Positions 1 through 8,516 of a stretch of DNA of 64,000 bases are shown piece after piece. Position 1 is the first letter of the stretch. Each line of letters opens with the position of its first letter. The notes under the pieces are model-generated. The model had not been told where the DNA came from and searched no databases. It worked only from the letters and a program-made list of their open reading frames with translations. Source of the stretch: Kitasatospora sp. MAA4 (GTDB lineage Bacteria; Actinomycetota; Actinomycetes; Streptomycetales; Streptomycetaceae); the NCBI RefSeq assembly GCF_029893355.1, contig NZ_JARZAI010000020.1:81997-145996 (forward strand), written 5' to 3'. The position numbers and the translations under genes were made by a program.

Positions 1-275
1 TGCTCACCAGAAGAGCAGAGGACGTTGGTCGGGCTGCCGGCAGGACCGAGCTCGGCTACCTGTTCCTGCCGCAGGCGTGGGGGTGCGGGTATGCCGCGGA
101 GGCGTGCGCAGCGGCACTCGACTGGTTCGCCGACGCGCTTCCCCGCGAGCCGGTGGTGCTCGCCACCCAGACTGCCAACGACCGCTCGCTGCGCCTCGCG
201 GCGAAGCTGGGGTTCACCGAGGTGGAACGGTTCGAGGCGTGGGGCGCCGCGCAGTGGTTCGGCATGAGGTCGTAG
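1..275 (+). CDS. GNAT-family N-acetyltransferase, C-terminal part (cut by window edge)
   Basis: The reading frame enters from the left edge (first full codon at base 3) and ends at TAG 273-275, leaving 90 residues. The visible part reads like the C-terminal half of a RimJ/RimL-type GNAT acetyltransferase. It has an E-L-G-Y stretch, then an A-W-G-C-G-Y-A-A-E-A segment matching the acetyl-CoA pyrophosphate-binding loop, then T-Q-T-A-N-D-R-S-L-R-L-A-A-K-L-G-F, the usual N-x-x-S-x-x-x-x-x-K-L-G-F ending. The family moves an acetyl group from acetyl-CoA to an amine; the substrate cannot be told from this fragment. The next gene starts five bases downstream and is probably co-transcribed. Confidence 0.8.
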   Translation, partial: LTRRAEDVGRAAGRTELGYLFLPQAWGCGYAAEACAAALDWFADALPREPVVLATQTANDRSLRLAAKLGFTEVERFEAWGAAQWFGMRS

Positions 276-280
276 GAGTC

Positions 281-805
281 ATGCGAACAGCAGGAACGAC
301 AGCAGAACCGGAAACCCCGGCGCAAAGCGGCCTCACGACTCTGGGTGAGCTGGCGTGCCGTTATCAGGCGGGTGAGATCCGCCCGGAGGACCTGCCGATG
401 ATCGCTGCTGAGGCGCTCGCGGCCGGCCTGGACACCCCGACGCTGTGTGAGCTCGCCGGTTGGCCGCGCAACGCGGATGCCCACGACATCCGCAACGCGT
501 TCGAGCAGGCACTCTCCGAGTCCGGGATCGGGTTGCCCGATCCGGACCTGGCGCGGCGCCACGGCCTGCGCCGACTGGCGGCGAGACTCGTCGACGGAGA
601 AGTCGCTCCCGCCGACCTGGCGACGGACGACTGGTGGGATGTGGAGGTCGAGACCGCGGAGGAGCGATCGTTCGTACTGCTGATCCCGCAATGCGGGTGC
701 TGCATCGAGTACACGTTGGGGCTTGACCAGCGGACGTGGGCAGCCGAGTTGCGGATCGCCGCGCTCGCCCTGACGTCGTCTGCGTCGATCGGCCCCGGCT
801 GCTGA
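281..805 (+). CDS. Hypothetical protein, actinobacterial type
   Basis: A 174-residue protein starting at ATG 281, five bases after the acetyltransferase stop. I do not recognise a family. The N-terminal 20 residues are polar and look disordered. A helical middle follows (residues about 20-120), rich in Leu, Ala, Glu and Arg. The C-terminal part has D-D-W-W-D-V-E-V-E and a Q-C-G-C-C segment; the three clustered cysteines could bind a metal or form a disulfide, but this is a guess. There is no signal peptide or membrane segment. The close spacing suggests translation coupled to the upstream gene. Confidence 0.6.
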   Translation: MRTAGTTAEPETPAQSGLTTLGELACRYQAGEIRPEDLPMIAAEALAAGLDTPTLCELAGWPRNADAHDIRNAFEQALSESGIGLPDPDLARRHGLRRLAARLVDGEVAPADLATDDWWDVEVETAEERSFVLLIPQCGCCIEYTLGLDQRTWAAELRIAALALTSSASIGPGC

Positions 806-886
806 CACGGGCCCAGCGTTCGGCCTCCGACTGGATGCCACGGGGTCAGGTGGGGAGGAGGTCGCCGAGCAGGTCGAGCGCTGATC

Positions 887-2188
887 TCACTGCTGAACGG
901 GTCGGCCGGCGCTGCCGCTCTCGGCAGGCGGTCGGCCACCGGTGAAGATCCAGGCGCGGAAGAGCAGGAAGCGCAGCACGGTGGCGGCGAGGTTGGCGGC
1001 GATCAGGACGGCGAGCTCGGCGGAGCGCGAGGCCGCCGTGCCGAGGGTGTGCAGGGCTGCCAGCGCACCGGCGCTCAGGGTCCAGCCGACGGCGAAGACC
1101 AGCAGTCCCTGGGCCTGGTGGCGCAGGGCGCGGGCGCGGCCGCGGACGCCGAAGGTCAGCCGCCGGTTGGCGGCGGTGTTGGCCAGGGTGGCGAGCAACA
1201 GGGCGAGCGCGTTGGCGAGTTGGGGGCCGGCGGTCTGGCGTAGCAGCGTGTAGAGGGCGAGGAAGACCGCGGTGCTCGCCACGCCGACGGCGGTGAAGCC
1301 GAGCAGTTGGCGGGCCAGGCCCGCGGGGACCTGGTCCAGCTCACCGTCGCGCGGATCGTCGCCGAAGGGGCGGCGCAGCCGGTCCAGCGGGAGTCGGCCG
1401 GTGGTCAGGGCGCGGCCGATGCGCCAGACGCCCTTGAGGTCGTCGGTGGCGGTGCGCACCAGGTCGACGCTGGAGTTCGGGTCGTCGACCCAGTCCACCG
1501 GGACCTCGTGGATCCGCAGGCCGGCGCGCTCGGCGAGCACCAGCAGCTCGGTGTCGAAGAACCACGCGGTGTCCTCCACCAGCGGTAGCAGGCGCTGGGC
1601 GACGTCGGCGCGGATGGCCTTGAATCCGCACTGGGCGTCGGAGAACCGCGCCGCCAGGCTGCCGCGCAGGATCAGGTTGTAGGCGCGCGAGACCAGTTCG
1701 CGCTTGGGCCCGCGCACCACCCGCGAGGAGCGGGTCAGCCGGGAGCCGATCGCCAGGTCGGAGTGGCCCGAGACCAGCGGCGCGACCAGGGGCAGCAGCG
1801 CGTTGAGCCCGGTGGACAGGTCGACGTCCATGTAGACCAGCACCGGCGCGTCGGAGGCGAGCCAGATGGCGCTGAGCGCCCGTCCGCGTCCCTTGCGGTC
1901 CAGCCGGACGGCGAGCACCTCGTCGAACTCCTCCTCCAGCGCCCGCGCCACGCTCGGTGTGGTGTCGGTACTGGCGTTGTCGGCGATGGTGATGCGGAAG
2001 GTGTAGGGGAAGGCGGTGGTCAGGTGCGCGTGCAGGCGGCGCACGCACGGGGCGAGGTCCTGCTCCTCGTTGTACACCGGGATCACCACGTCGACCACCG
2101 GCTCGTCGCGGTCGGTGGGGAGGAACTCCCGGGCCGGCATGGCGCTTTGGCGGAGGGACGGGGTCGGCGTGGGCGTCAGGGTTCGCAT
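887..2188 (-). CDS. GT2-family glycosyltransferase fused to a GtrA-like membrane domain
   Basis: A 433-residue protein. Residues about 30-260 form a family-2 glycosyltransferase of the dolichyl-phosphate-sugar type: V-V-I-P-V-Y-N-E-E at the start, Y-M-D-V-D-L as the DxD metal site, and a Q-C-G-F-K-A motif. Residues about 290-420 hold four hydrophobic segments of the GtrA family, which is linked to flipping or transfer of polyprenyl-phosphate sugars. It probably makes a polyprenyl-phosphate sugar for a PMT-like transferase such as the one at 4678-6894. I chose ATG 2188 because longer forms run into the kinase gene ending at 2245. The 56-base gap suggests one transcript with the two-component genes upstream. 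Confidence 0.85.
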   Translation of the reverse strand: MRTLTPTPTPSLRQSAMPAREFLPTDRDEPVVDVVIPVYNEEQDLAPCVRRLHAHLTTAFPYTFRITIADNASTDTTPSVARALEEEFDEVLAVRLDRKGRGRALSAIWLASDAPVLVYMDVDLSTGLNALLPLVAPLVSGHSDLAIGSRLTRSSRVVRGPKRELVSRAYNLILRGSLAARFSDAQCGFKAIRADVAQRLLPLVEDTAWFFDTELLVLAERAGLRIHEVPVDWVDDPNSSVDLVRTATDDLKGVWRIGRALTTGRLPLDRLRRPFGDDPRDGELDQVPAGLARQLLGFTAVGVASTAVFLALYTLLRQTAGPQLANALALLLATLANTAANRRLTFGVRGRARALRHQAQGLLVFAVGWTLSAGALAALHTLGTAASRSAELAVLIAANLAATVLRFLLFRAWIFTGGRPPAESGSAGRPVQQ

Positions 2189-2244
2189 GGGACCCACCGT
2201 GCTCGCCGCTGCTGTCGCCACCGTGTGCCGCAGATGTGACCTCG

Positions 2245-3795
2245 CTATGAACCGCCGGCCCGCGCCGTGGCCCGTGCCGCGGCGGCCGCCCGGTGCGGGG
2301 GCAGGCTGACGGTGAAGACCGTACCGCCCGGTGCGCTGCGCACCGCGATCTCCCCCTCGTGCGCGGACACCACGGCGTGCACGATGGCCAGGCCCAGGCC
2401 CGTACTGCCGGCGTGCCGCGAGCGCGAGGCGTCGCCGCGCGCGAACCGGTCGAAGATGTGCGGCAGCAGCTCGGCGGCGATGCCGGGGCCGTCGTCCGCC
2501 ACCTCCAGCAGGAGCCGCTCGCCCTGCCGGTAGGCACGCGCGGTCACGGTGGTGCCGGGCGGGGTGTGGTGGCGGGCGTTGCCCAGCAGGTTGACCAGCA
2601 CCTGGCGCAGCCGTGCCTGGTCGCCGTGGACCAGGGCCGGCTCGTCGGGCAGTTCCAGCCGCCACCGGTGCGTGTCGCCCGCCGCGCGGGCGTCGCTGAC
2701 GCAGTCCACCACCAGCGGCGAGAGGTCCAGCGGCGCAAGGTCCAGCGGGGCCGTGGATGCCGGGTGGCCGGCGTCGAGGCGGGCGAGCAGCAGCAGATCC
2801 TCGACGAGGGCGGTCATCCGGGCGGCTTCCGACTCGATCCGGCTCAGGGCGTGCCGGGTCTGCGGGCCGGTCTCCTCGCGTCCGCGCCGGGTGAGTTCGG
2901 CGTAGCCGCGGATCGACGCCAGCGGGGTGCGCAGTTCGTGGCTCGCGTCGGCGACGAAGTGCCGCACCCGCAGCTCACTCTCCTGCCGCGCCGCCAACGC
3001 CGAACCGACGTGGTCCAGCAGCCCGTTGAGCGCCGCGCCGACCTGGCCGACCTCGGTGCGCCGGTCGGTGTCGGCCTCGGGTACCCGCTCGTGCAGGTCC
3101 ACCTCGCCCTGGTGCAGCCGCAGTTCGGCCACCCGGGTGGCGATGCCGGCCACCCGGCGCAGCGGGCGCAGGGCGGAGTCGGTGGCGACGAAGCCGACCA
3201 GGCCGACCGCGACCAGGGCGCCGACGCCGACGCAGAGTTCGGCGGTGATCAGCCGGTCCATGGTGTCCTGCTGGTCGGACGCGGGCAGGCCTACCAGGAT
3301 CCGGTCGCCGTTGCGGTTGTCGTGCACCGACTCCACCCGGTACGGACCGAGTCCGGGCACGTCCACCGAGTGGGCGACGCCCTCGCGGCCGGTCGCGAGT
3401 GGGTCGAGCACGGCGAGCTGGGCCGGGGTCAGCGCGGTGGTGTCGGGGCTCAGCGCGCCGGAGCTGGTACGGCCCTCGACCACCTGGCCGCCGTCCACCA
3501 CCGCGCCCAGCGTGTTCAGCGGCTGGCCGGGACCCAGGACGAACCCCAGGTCGCCACTGGGCGGCATCGGCGCCCCCGGCGGGCCGGCGGCGCGCATCGT
3601 GACGGCGTCGAGCTGGCGGTCCAGCTGGCTGTAGAGGTCCTGGTGCAGCACCACCGCGGTGACCACCGCGACCACCGCGCACGCCACGGCGAGCAGCGAG
3701 AGCAGGGCGGCCAGCAGGCGGGCCCGCAGCGACCAGCGGCCCACCCGGACCAGGCGGGCGGCAAGCTTCGCCCGGGACTCGGGCACGGCGCTCAC
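2245..3795 (-). CDS. Two-component sensor histidine kinase (OmpR-partner type)
   Basis: A 516-residue membrane kinase. Transmembrane helix 1 lies at about 26-50, an extracytoplasmic sensor at about 51-182, helix 2 at about 183-204, a HAMP linker after that, and a HisKA domain with phosphoacceptor His286 in S-H-E-L-R-T-P. The ATPase domain shows the N box (L-L-G-N-A-R-H-H), a D-D-G-P-G-I G1 box and G-S-T-G-L-G-L-A as G2. The start GTG overlaps the response-regulator stop (GTGA at 3792-3795), so the pair is translationally coupled. It should phosphorylate that regulator in response to an envelope signal, but the ligand is unknown. The layout resembles the TcrYS/MprAB-like class common in actinomycetes. 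Confidence 0.93.
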   Translation of the reverse strand: MSAVPESRAKLAARLVRVGRWSLRARLLAALLSLLAVACAVVAVVTAVVLHQDLYSQLDRQLDAVTMRAAGPPGAPMPPSGDLGFVLGPGQPLNTLGAVVDGGQVVEGRTSSGALSPDTTALTPAQLAVLDPLATGREGVAHSVDVPGLGPYRVESVHDNRNGDRILVGLPASDQQDTMDRLITAELCVGVGALVAVGLVGFVATDSALRPLRRVAGIATRVAELRLHQGEVDLHERVPEADTDRRTEVGQVGAALNGLLDHVGSALAARQESELRVRHFVADASHELRTPLASIRGYAELTRRGREETGPQTRHALSRIESEAARMTALVEDLLLLARLDAGHPASTAPLDLAPLDLSPLVVDCVSDARAAGDTHRWRLELPDEPALVHGDQARLRQVLVNLLGNARHHTPPGTTVTARAYRQGERLLLEVADDGPGIAAELLPHIFDRFARGDASRSRHAGSTGLGLAIVHAVVSAHEGEIAVRSAPGGTVFTVSLPPHRAAAAARATARAGGS

Positions 3796-4577
3796 CCCGC
3801 CTCCGCGGGACGGATCGAGTACCCGGCGCCCCGGCGGGTGCGGATCATCGGCTCCCGGCCGACGTCGATCTTGCGGCGCAGGTAGGAGATGTACAGCTCG
3901 ACGATGTTGGTCTGGCCGCCGAAGTCGTAGGACCAGACCCGGTCCAGGATCTGCGCCTTGCTCAGCACCCGGCGGGGGTTGCGCATCAGGTAGCGCAGCA
4001 GCTCGAACTCGGTCGCGGTCAGCTCGATCTCCTCGCCGGCCCGGCTGACCTCGTGGGTGTCCTCGTCCAGGACGAGGTCGCCGACCACGATCCGCGCCCC
4101 CTCGCGGGCGGCGGCCGCCCCCGACCGGCGCAGCAGCCCGCGCAGCCGGGCCACCACCTCCTCCAGGCTGAACGGCTTGGTGACGTAGTCGTCGCCGCCC
4201 GCGGTGAGGCCGGCGATGCGGTCCTGGACCGCGTCCTTGGCGGTCAGGAACAGCACCGGGACCTCCGCCAGCTCGCGGCGCAGCCCGTACAGCACCTGCA
4301 GCCCGTCGATGTCGGGCAGCATGACGTCCAGGACGACGGCGTCGGGCTTGAACTCGCGGGCCAGCCGGAGCGCCGACATGCCGTCGTGGGCCGTGCGCAC
4401 CTCCCAGCCCTCGTAGCGCAGCGCCATCGACAGCAGCTCGGCGAGCGCCTGCTCGTCGTCGACGACCAGCAGGCGCAGCGGCGTGCCGTCGGCCCGTCGG
4501 AGTTCGGGGTTGCCGCCGGGGCCGGAGGAAGGGGCGGACGAAGAGGAGGGGGAGGGGAAAACGACCATGGCCGCCAT
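3792..4577 (-). CDS. OmpR/PhoB-family response regulator
   Basis: About 261 residues. A CheY-like receiver (about 35-150) has the acidic D-D-E pair, the phosphorylated Asp in V-L-D-V-M-L-P-D, the switch Thr in F-L-T-A-K-D and the K-P-F motif. A winged-helix DNA-binding domain follows, with L-T-A-T-E-F-E-L-L-R-Y-L and the C-terminal R-R-G-A-G-Y hairpin. A Ser/Pro/Gly-rich N-terminal tail of about 30 residues is unusual. Possible starts are GTG 4592, ATG 4577 and ATG 4568; I use 4577. The gene precedes and overlaps the kinase. It is separated from the upstream PMT-like gene by the hairpin at 4621-4677, so it must have its own promoter close to the start. Confidence 0.92.
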   Translation of the reverse strand: MAAMVVFPSPSSSSAPSSGPGGNPELRRADGTPLRLLVVDDEQALAELLSMALRYEGWEVRTAHDGMSALRLAREFKPDAVVLDVMLPDIDGLQVLYGLRRELAEVPVLFLTAKDAVQDRIAGLTAGGDDYVTKPFSLEEVVARLRGLLRRSGAAAAREGARIVVGDLVLDEDTHEVSRAGEEIELTATEFELLRYLMRNPRRVLSKAQILDRVWSYDFGGQTNIVELYISYLRRKIDVGREPMIRTRRGAGYSIRPAEAG

Positions 4578-4620
4578 CCTGGGAGGCGGCACTGAGACGC
4601 TCCTGTGCCGAACCTGTGGA

Positions 4621-4677
4621 CCGGCTAAGAGAACGGCTGCGCCACCGCAGTGGTGGCGCAGCCGTTCTCTTAGCCGG
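4621..4677. terminator. Long perfect hairpin between the PMT-like gene and the two-component operon
   Basis: A 25-base arm at 4621-4645 is perfectly complementary to 4653-4677. One more C-G pair (4646/4652) leaves a 5-base loop. It begins on the base next to the stop codon of the minus-strand PMT-like gene (4678-4680), as expected of an intrinsic terminator without a U tract, the common streptomycete form. Its symmetry means it could act in both directions. Confidence 0.85.
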
Positions 4678-6894
4678 TCAGCTGGTCGGTGCGGTCAGGT
4701 CGTAGACCGTGGCGGTGCCGACGGTCTTCGCGGTGAAGTGCGCCGTGACCCAGGCGGTGATCTGCGCGGAGTCGGAGGACGAGCCGCCCATCCCACCGCC
4801 GCTCATCCCGCCGCCACCCATCCCACCGCTGCCGCCGCCGATGAAGTAGTGCACCTTGCCCTCCTGCACGTCCTGCTGGAAGCCGGCCAGGCTCAGTGAG
4901 GGGTCGGTACCGTTGAAGCCACCCAGCGCCATCACCGGGCTGCCGACCGCGAGTTGGTAGCCGGCCTGGTTCTGCGAGCCGACCGTGGCAGCGACCCAGG
5001 TGTAGCCGTGGGCACCCTGCTTCAGCAGTGCGGCCAGCTCCGGGCTCACCCGGGTGCCGTCCAGCAGCCCGCCCATGCCACCACCGCCGCCACCGCCACC
5101 GCCACCTCTGCCGCCCGCAGACGCACCAGGAGGCATCCCGCCCGGGCCACCGAAGCCGCCGGCGCCACCGAAGCCACCCGCGCCGCCTGCGCCGACCGGA
5201 CGACCCGCACCGCCCGGACGGCCCGCGCCGCCGGGCATGCCGCCACCGCCCGGTCCGCTCGCGCCCTGCACACGCGGGCCGGCCGTCACGATCGACCCGG
5301 TGTGACCGGTCGAGACGGTGTCCAGCGCGTACGCCGCAGGCCCGGCGAGCCCCACTGCCAGCGCGACCACCCCGGTGACCGCCGCCAGCCGCCCACCCAG
5401 GCGCCCACCCAGCCGCCCGGCCGGTACCGCCAGGACGGCCACCAGCAGCCCGCCGACCAGCACCGCCCAGCGCAGCCACGGCACGAACCCGCTGCTGCGC
5501 CCGAGCAGGACGAACGCCCACCCCGCGGTACCTGCCACCACCGCCCCGAACAGCAGCCCGTACGGCAGCCGCCGCCGGGCCCGCCACAGACCGTCCGCGC
5601 CCATCCCGACCAGTGCGGCGATCGCCGGGACCAGCGCGACCGTGTAGTACTGGTGGAAGATCCCGCCCATGTAACTGAACGTCAGCCCGGTGCTGAGCAG
5701 GAAGCCGCCCCACACCAGGAAGGCGGCCCGCGCCGAGTCGGTGCGCGCGTAGCGCCGGGTGACCCACAGGCCGAACACCAGCAGCACCAGCGCCGCGGGC
5801 AGCAACCAGGCGATCTGGCCGCCGATGTCCGTGCCGAACAGGCGGCCGAGACCGGTGGAACCCCACTGACCGCCCGCTCCAGCACCGCCCGGCCCGCGCC
5901 CACCGCCACCGGGGGAACCACCACCCCCGACGCTGCCGGTCTCGTCACCGGTCAGCCGTCCGAGGCCGTTGTAGCCGAAGGTCAGCGACAGGAAGCTGTC
6001 GTCCTGCGACCCGCCGACGTACGGCCGATCGGCGGCCGGCACCAACTGGACCACCGCCACCCACCAGCCCGCGGCCACCACCAGCGCCGCACCCGCCGCC
6101 AGCAGCTGCCGAATCCGGCGCCACAGCCCCGTCGGCGCGACCACCAGGTAGACGATCGCGAACGCGGGCAGGATCAGGAACGCCTGCAGGGTCTTGGTCA
6201 GGAACCCGAAGCCGAACAGCACCCCGGTCAGCAGCACCCAGCGCAGGCCCGCCGTCTCGACGGCCCGCAGCAGGGCGTATGCGGCCAGCGCCATCAGCAG
6301 CACCAGCAGCGCGTCCGGATTGTTGAAGCGGAACATCAGCGCGGCGACCGGCGTCAGTGCCACCACCGCACCCGCGACCAGCCCGCCGAGCGCGGAGAAC
6401 CGCCGCCGAACCGCGGCGTAGACCGTCCCGACGGTGGCCACCCCCATCAGCGCCTGCGGCAGCAGCACGCTCCAGGAGCTGAGGCCGAAGACGCGCGCCG
6501 ACAGCTCCATCGGCCACAGCGACATCGGGGGCTTGTCGACGGTGATGAAGTTCGCGGCGTCCGAGGATCCGAAGAAGAACGCCGTCCAGCTGCGGCTGCC
6601 GGCCTGCACGGCCGCCGAGTAGAACGAGTTCGCCCAGCCGGAGACGCTCAGATCCCAGCAGTACAGCAGCGCGGTGACCGCGAGCAGCGCCAGGAACGCC
6701 GGCCGCACCCACGCCGCGTCCTCCGCCCGCCCCCGCCACCCGCGCCGCACCCACCCGCGCCCTGGCCCGTCACCGGGCGGGTGCCGCGGTGGAAAGATCG
6801 GCTCTGCCGCGGGGCCGACGCGCGGCCGGCCCATCTGGTCCACGGCGGGCGGTGGCGGGAGGGCGTCCGAAGGGACGGCACTGGTACTGGTCAT
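4678..6894 (-). CDS. PMT/ArnT-like membrane glycosyltransferase (GT39-type)
   Basis: About 738 residues. The N-terminal 75 residues are polar and Pro-rich. A run of roughly 11-12 hydrophobic segments follows, with an early D-K-P-P-M-S-L-W motif typical of the PMT/ArnT/YkcB glycosyltransferases that use polyprenyl-phosphate sugars to modify surface proteins or polymers. Two stretches are almost pure Gly/Pro/Ala: one loop at about residue 325-350 and a linker at about 545-610 before a soluble C-terminal domain. That domain (Y-T-W-V-A-A-T, A-L-G-G-F-N-G) is typical of actinobacterial homologues. ATG 6894 is preferred over GTG 6903 because a GGGAG element lies about 10 bases before it. It probably works with the GT2/GtrA protein. 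Confidence 0.85.
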   Translation of the reverse strand: MTSTSAVPSDALPPPPAVDQMGRPRVGPAAEPIFPPRHPPGDGPGRGWVRRGWRGRAEDAAWVRPAFLALLAVTALLYCWDLSVSGWANSFYSAAVQAGSRSWTAFFFGSSDAANFITVDKPPMSLWPMELSARVFGLSSWSVLLPQALMGVATVGTVYAAVRRRFSALGGLVAGAVVALTPVAALMFRFNNPDALLVLLMALAAYALLRAVETAGLRWVLLTGVLFGFGFLTKTLQAFLILPAFAIVYLVVAPTGLWRRIRQLLAAGAALVVAAGWWVAVVQLVPAADRPYVGGSQDDSFLSLTFGYNGLGRLTGDETGSVGGGGSPGGGGRGPGGAGAGGQWGSTGLGRLFGTDIGGQIAWLLPAALVLLVFGLWVTRRYARTDSARAAFLVWGGFLLSTGLTFSYMGGIFHQYYTVALVPAIAALVGMGADGLWRARRRLPYGLLFGAVVAGTAGWAFVLLGRSSGFVPWLRWAVLVGGLLVAVLAVPAGRLGGRLGGRLAAVTGVVALAVGLAGPAAYALDTVSTGHTGSIVTAGPRVQGASGPGGGGMPGGAGRPGGAGRPVGAGGAGGFGGAGGFGGPGGMPPGASAGGRGGGGGGGGGGMGGLLDGTRVSPELAALLKQGAHGYTWVAATVGSQNQAGYQLAVGSPVMALGGFNGTDPSLSLAGFQQDVQEGKVHYFIGGGSGGMGGGGMSGGGMGGSSSDSAQITAWVTAHFTAKTVGTATVYDLTAPTS

Positions 6895-7005
6895 GGCGGC
6901 CACGCTCCCGCCCCAAGCTGTGAATGCGCTTTGCTGCCCCTCTCGCCCCGCTGTGACCTGCGGCCCGGATCAGCGCGTCCCGCTCGGCGCCGCAGCCTTC
7001 GGTCG

Positions 7006-7479
7006 TCAGCCGGCGTCCTCGGGGACCGCAGCAGGGGATGTCGCAGGGGCCGTGGCAAGGGTCTGGAGGGAGCGGACCAGCCGGTCCGCGTCCGAGGGGG
7101 CGAGCGGGGCGAGGAACTGACGTTCCATCTCCGCGCGGGCCTGCTCGCCCTTGCGCAGGCAGTCCTGACCCGTCGGGGTCAGCTGCACGATGTTCTTGCG
7201 CCGGTCCTGGGAACTGCGCCGGCGCTCGACGAGCCCCTTCACCTCCAGGGCGTCGACGAGCGCCACCATCGTCGTGCGGTCGACACCGAGCCTGCCCGCC
7301 GCCTCCAGCTGGGAGAGCGGGTCCTTTGCCGCGAGCACGACCAGGACCGCCAGTTCGCGGCCGTCGACACCGAACGGCGCCAGCGCCAGCGCGGATGCCT
7401 CGGCCAACCGCAGGTGCACGTGCTTGAACAGATAGCCGAGGCGGAAACCGAGGGCCTCGAAGCTTGCGTCGCCCGTCAT
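7006..7479 (-). CDS. MarR-family transcriptional regulator
   Basis: A 157-residue winged-helix protein. The DNA-binding part reads L-S-Q-L-E-A-A-G-R-L-G-V-D-R-T-T-M-V-A-L-V-D-A-L-E, followed by a wing with the family's D-R-R motif (S-S-Q-D-R-R-K-N). It is transcribed away from the LLM-class oxidoreductase, with 60 bases between starts. That gap holds a palindrome at 7505-7517, so it probably represses both genes and releases them on binding a small aromatic or phenolic compound, as is usual in the family. The effector is not known. Confidence 0.9.
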   Translation of the reverse strand: MTGDASFEALGFRLGYLFKHVHLRLAEASALALAPFGVDGRELAVLVVLAAKDPLSQLEAAGRLGVDRTTMVALVDALEVKGLVERRRSSQDRRKNIVQLTPTGQDCLRKGEQARAEMERQFLAPLAPSDADRLVRSLQTLATAPATSPAAVPEDAG

Positions 7480-7499
7480 GCCGACATCGTATCGCAGGA

Positions 7500-7525
7500 C
7501 TGATAGTCAGCCTGACTGACGATCA
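7500..7525. promoter_or_regulatory. Candidate MarR operator in the divergent intergenic region
   Basis: AGTCAG (7505-7510), one central base, then CTGACT (7512-7517) make a perfect inverted repeat. A second symmetrical pair, CTGA 7500-7503 and TCAG 7507-7510, overlaps it. The site lies midway between the MarR start (7479) and the oxidoreductase start (7540), where it would cover both promoters. Confidence 0.55.
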
Positions 7526-7539
7526 GCTATAGTGACCGC

Positions 7540-8484
7540 ATGACTGCATCACCGTTAACCCATCATCAGGACCGACTGACCTTCGGCATCAAGACCACCC
7601 CGATGCGCGTCAGCTACCAGGACATCCTCCGGGTCTGGCAGGAGGCCGACGCGCTGCCGGAGATCGCGGACGCCTGGCTCTGGGACCACCTGCTGCCGGT
7701 CGCAGGCCCCAAGGACGGGCAGATACTCGAAGGCTGGACCCTGCTGAGCGCCCTGGCCGCACAGACCCGGCGGCTGCGGCTGGGACTGCTCGTCACCAGC
7801 AACCGGATCCGCCCGCCGGCCGTCCTGGGCAAGATCGCCACGACGGTGGACGTGATCTCCCAGGGACGCCTGATCATGGGCCTCGGCGTGGGCGGCACCC
7901 ACCAACCGCCCGACGCCGGTGGCGTCACGGGCGAGAACCCGGCCCTCGCGGAGTACGACGCCTACGGCCTGACCCTGGTCCCGCCGGCGGAGGGCATCGC
8001 CCGCCTCGCGGAGACCGTCACCATCCTCAAGCGCATGTGGACGGAGGAAGTCTTCGATTTCCAGGGGCAGTTCACCACCCTCAAGGGCAACCGCAACGAG
8101 CCCAAGCCGGTCCAGCGACCAGGCCCGCCGCTGCTGATCGGCGGCTGGGGAAGCAGAACCCTCCGCCTGGTGGCCGAGCACGCCGACATCTGGAACATCC
8201 CCGGCCCGCCGCACAACACCCTCGACTACATCACCCAGCGCAGCAGCGTCCTGGACGCACACTGCGCGGCTCTCGGCCGGGACCCGCGGACGATCACCCG
8301 GTCCGTGCAGTACATCGTCTCCTACGACGATCCGGCCGGTGACCGCAAGGCGATCCTGGATCTCGTCGCCGCCGGCATAACGCACATCGTGCTGAGCCTG
8401 CGCAGCCCCTATCCCCCACACGTCGCCCAGTGGCTCGTCGAGGAGATCATCGCTCCCGTCCGCGCGGAGTACGACGGGCTGTGA
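7540..8484 (+). CDS. LLM-class flavin/F420-dependent oxidoreductase
   Basis: A 314-residue TIM-barrel protein of the luciferase-like monooxygenase superfamily. Visible family features are the early F-G-I-K-T-T-P strand, W-L-W-D-H, the R-L-R-L-G-L-L-V-T-S-N-R segment with K-I-A-T-T-V-D-V-I-S-Q-G-R, a G-L-G-V-G loop, and P-L-L-I-G-G-W-G near the cofactor phosphate site. In actinomycetes these enzymes commonly use coenzyme F420. The substrate is unknown. Its divergence from a MarR regulator suggests induction by a xenobiotic or a secondary metabolite. Confidence 0.87.
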   Translation: MTASPLTHHQDRLTFGIKTTPMRVSYQDILRVWQEADALPEIADAWLWDHLLPVAGPKDGQILEGWTLLSALAAQTRRLRLGLLVTSNRIRPPAVLGKIATTVDVISQGRLIMGLGVGGTHQPPDAGGVTGENPALAEYDAYGLTLVPPAEGIARLAETVTILKRMWTEEVFDFQGQFTTLKGNRNEPKPVQRPGPPLLIGGWGSRTLRLVAEHADIWNIPGPPHNTLDYITQRSSVLDAHCAALGRDPRTITRSVQYIVSYDDPAGDRKAILDLVAAGITHIVLSLRSPYPPHVAQWLVEEIIAPVRAEYDGL

Positions 8485-8516
8485 GGAGGACTCGGCGGCG
8501 ACAGTAGAGTGCGCGG

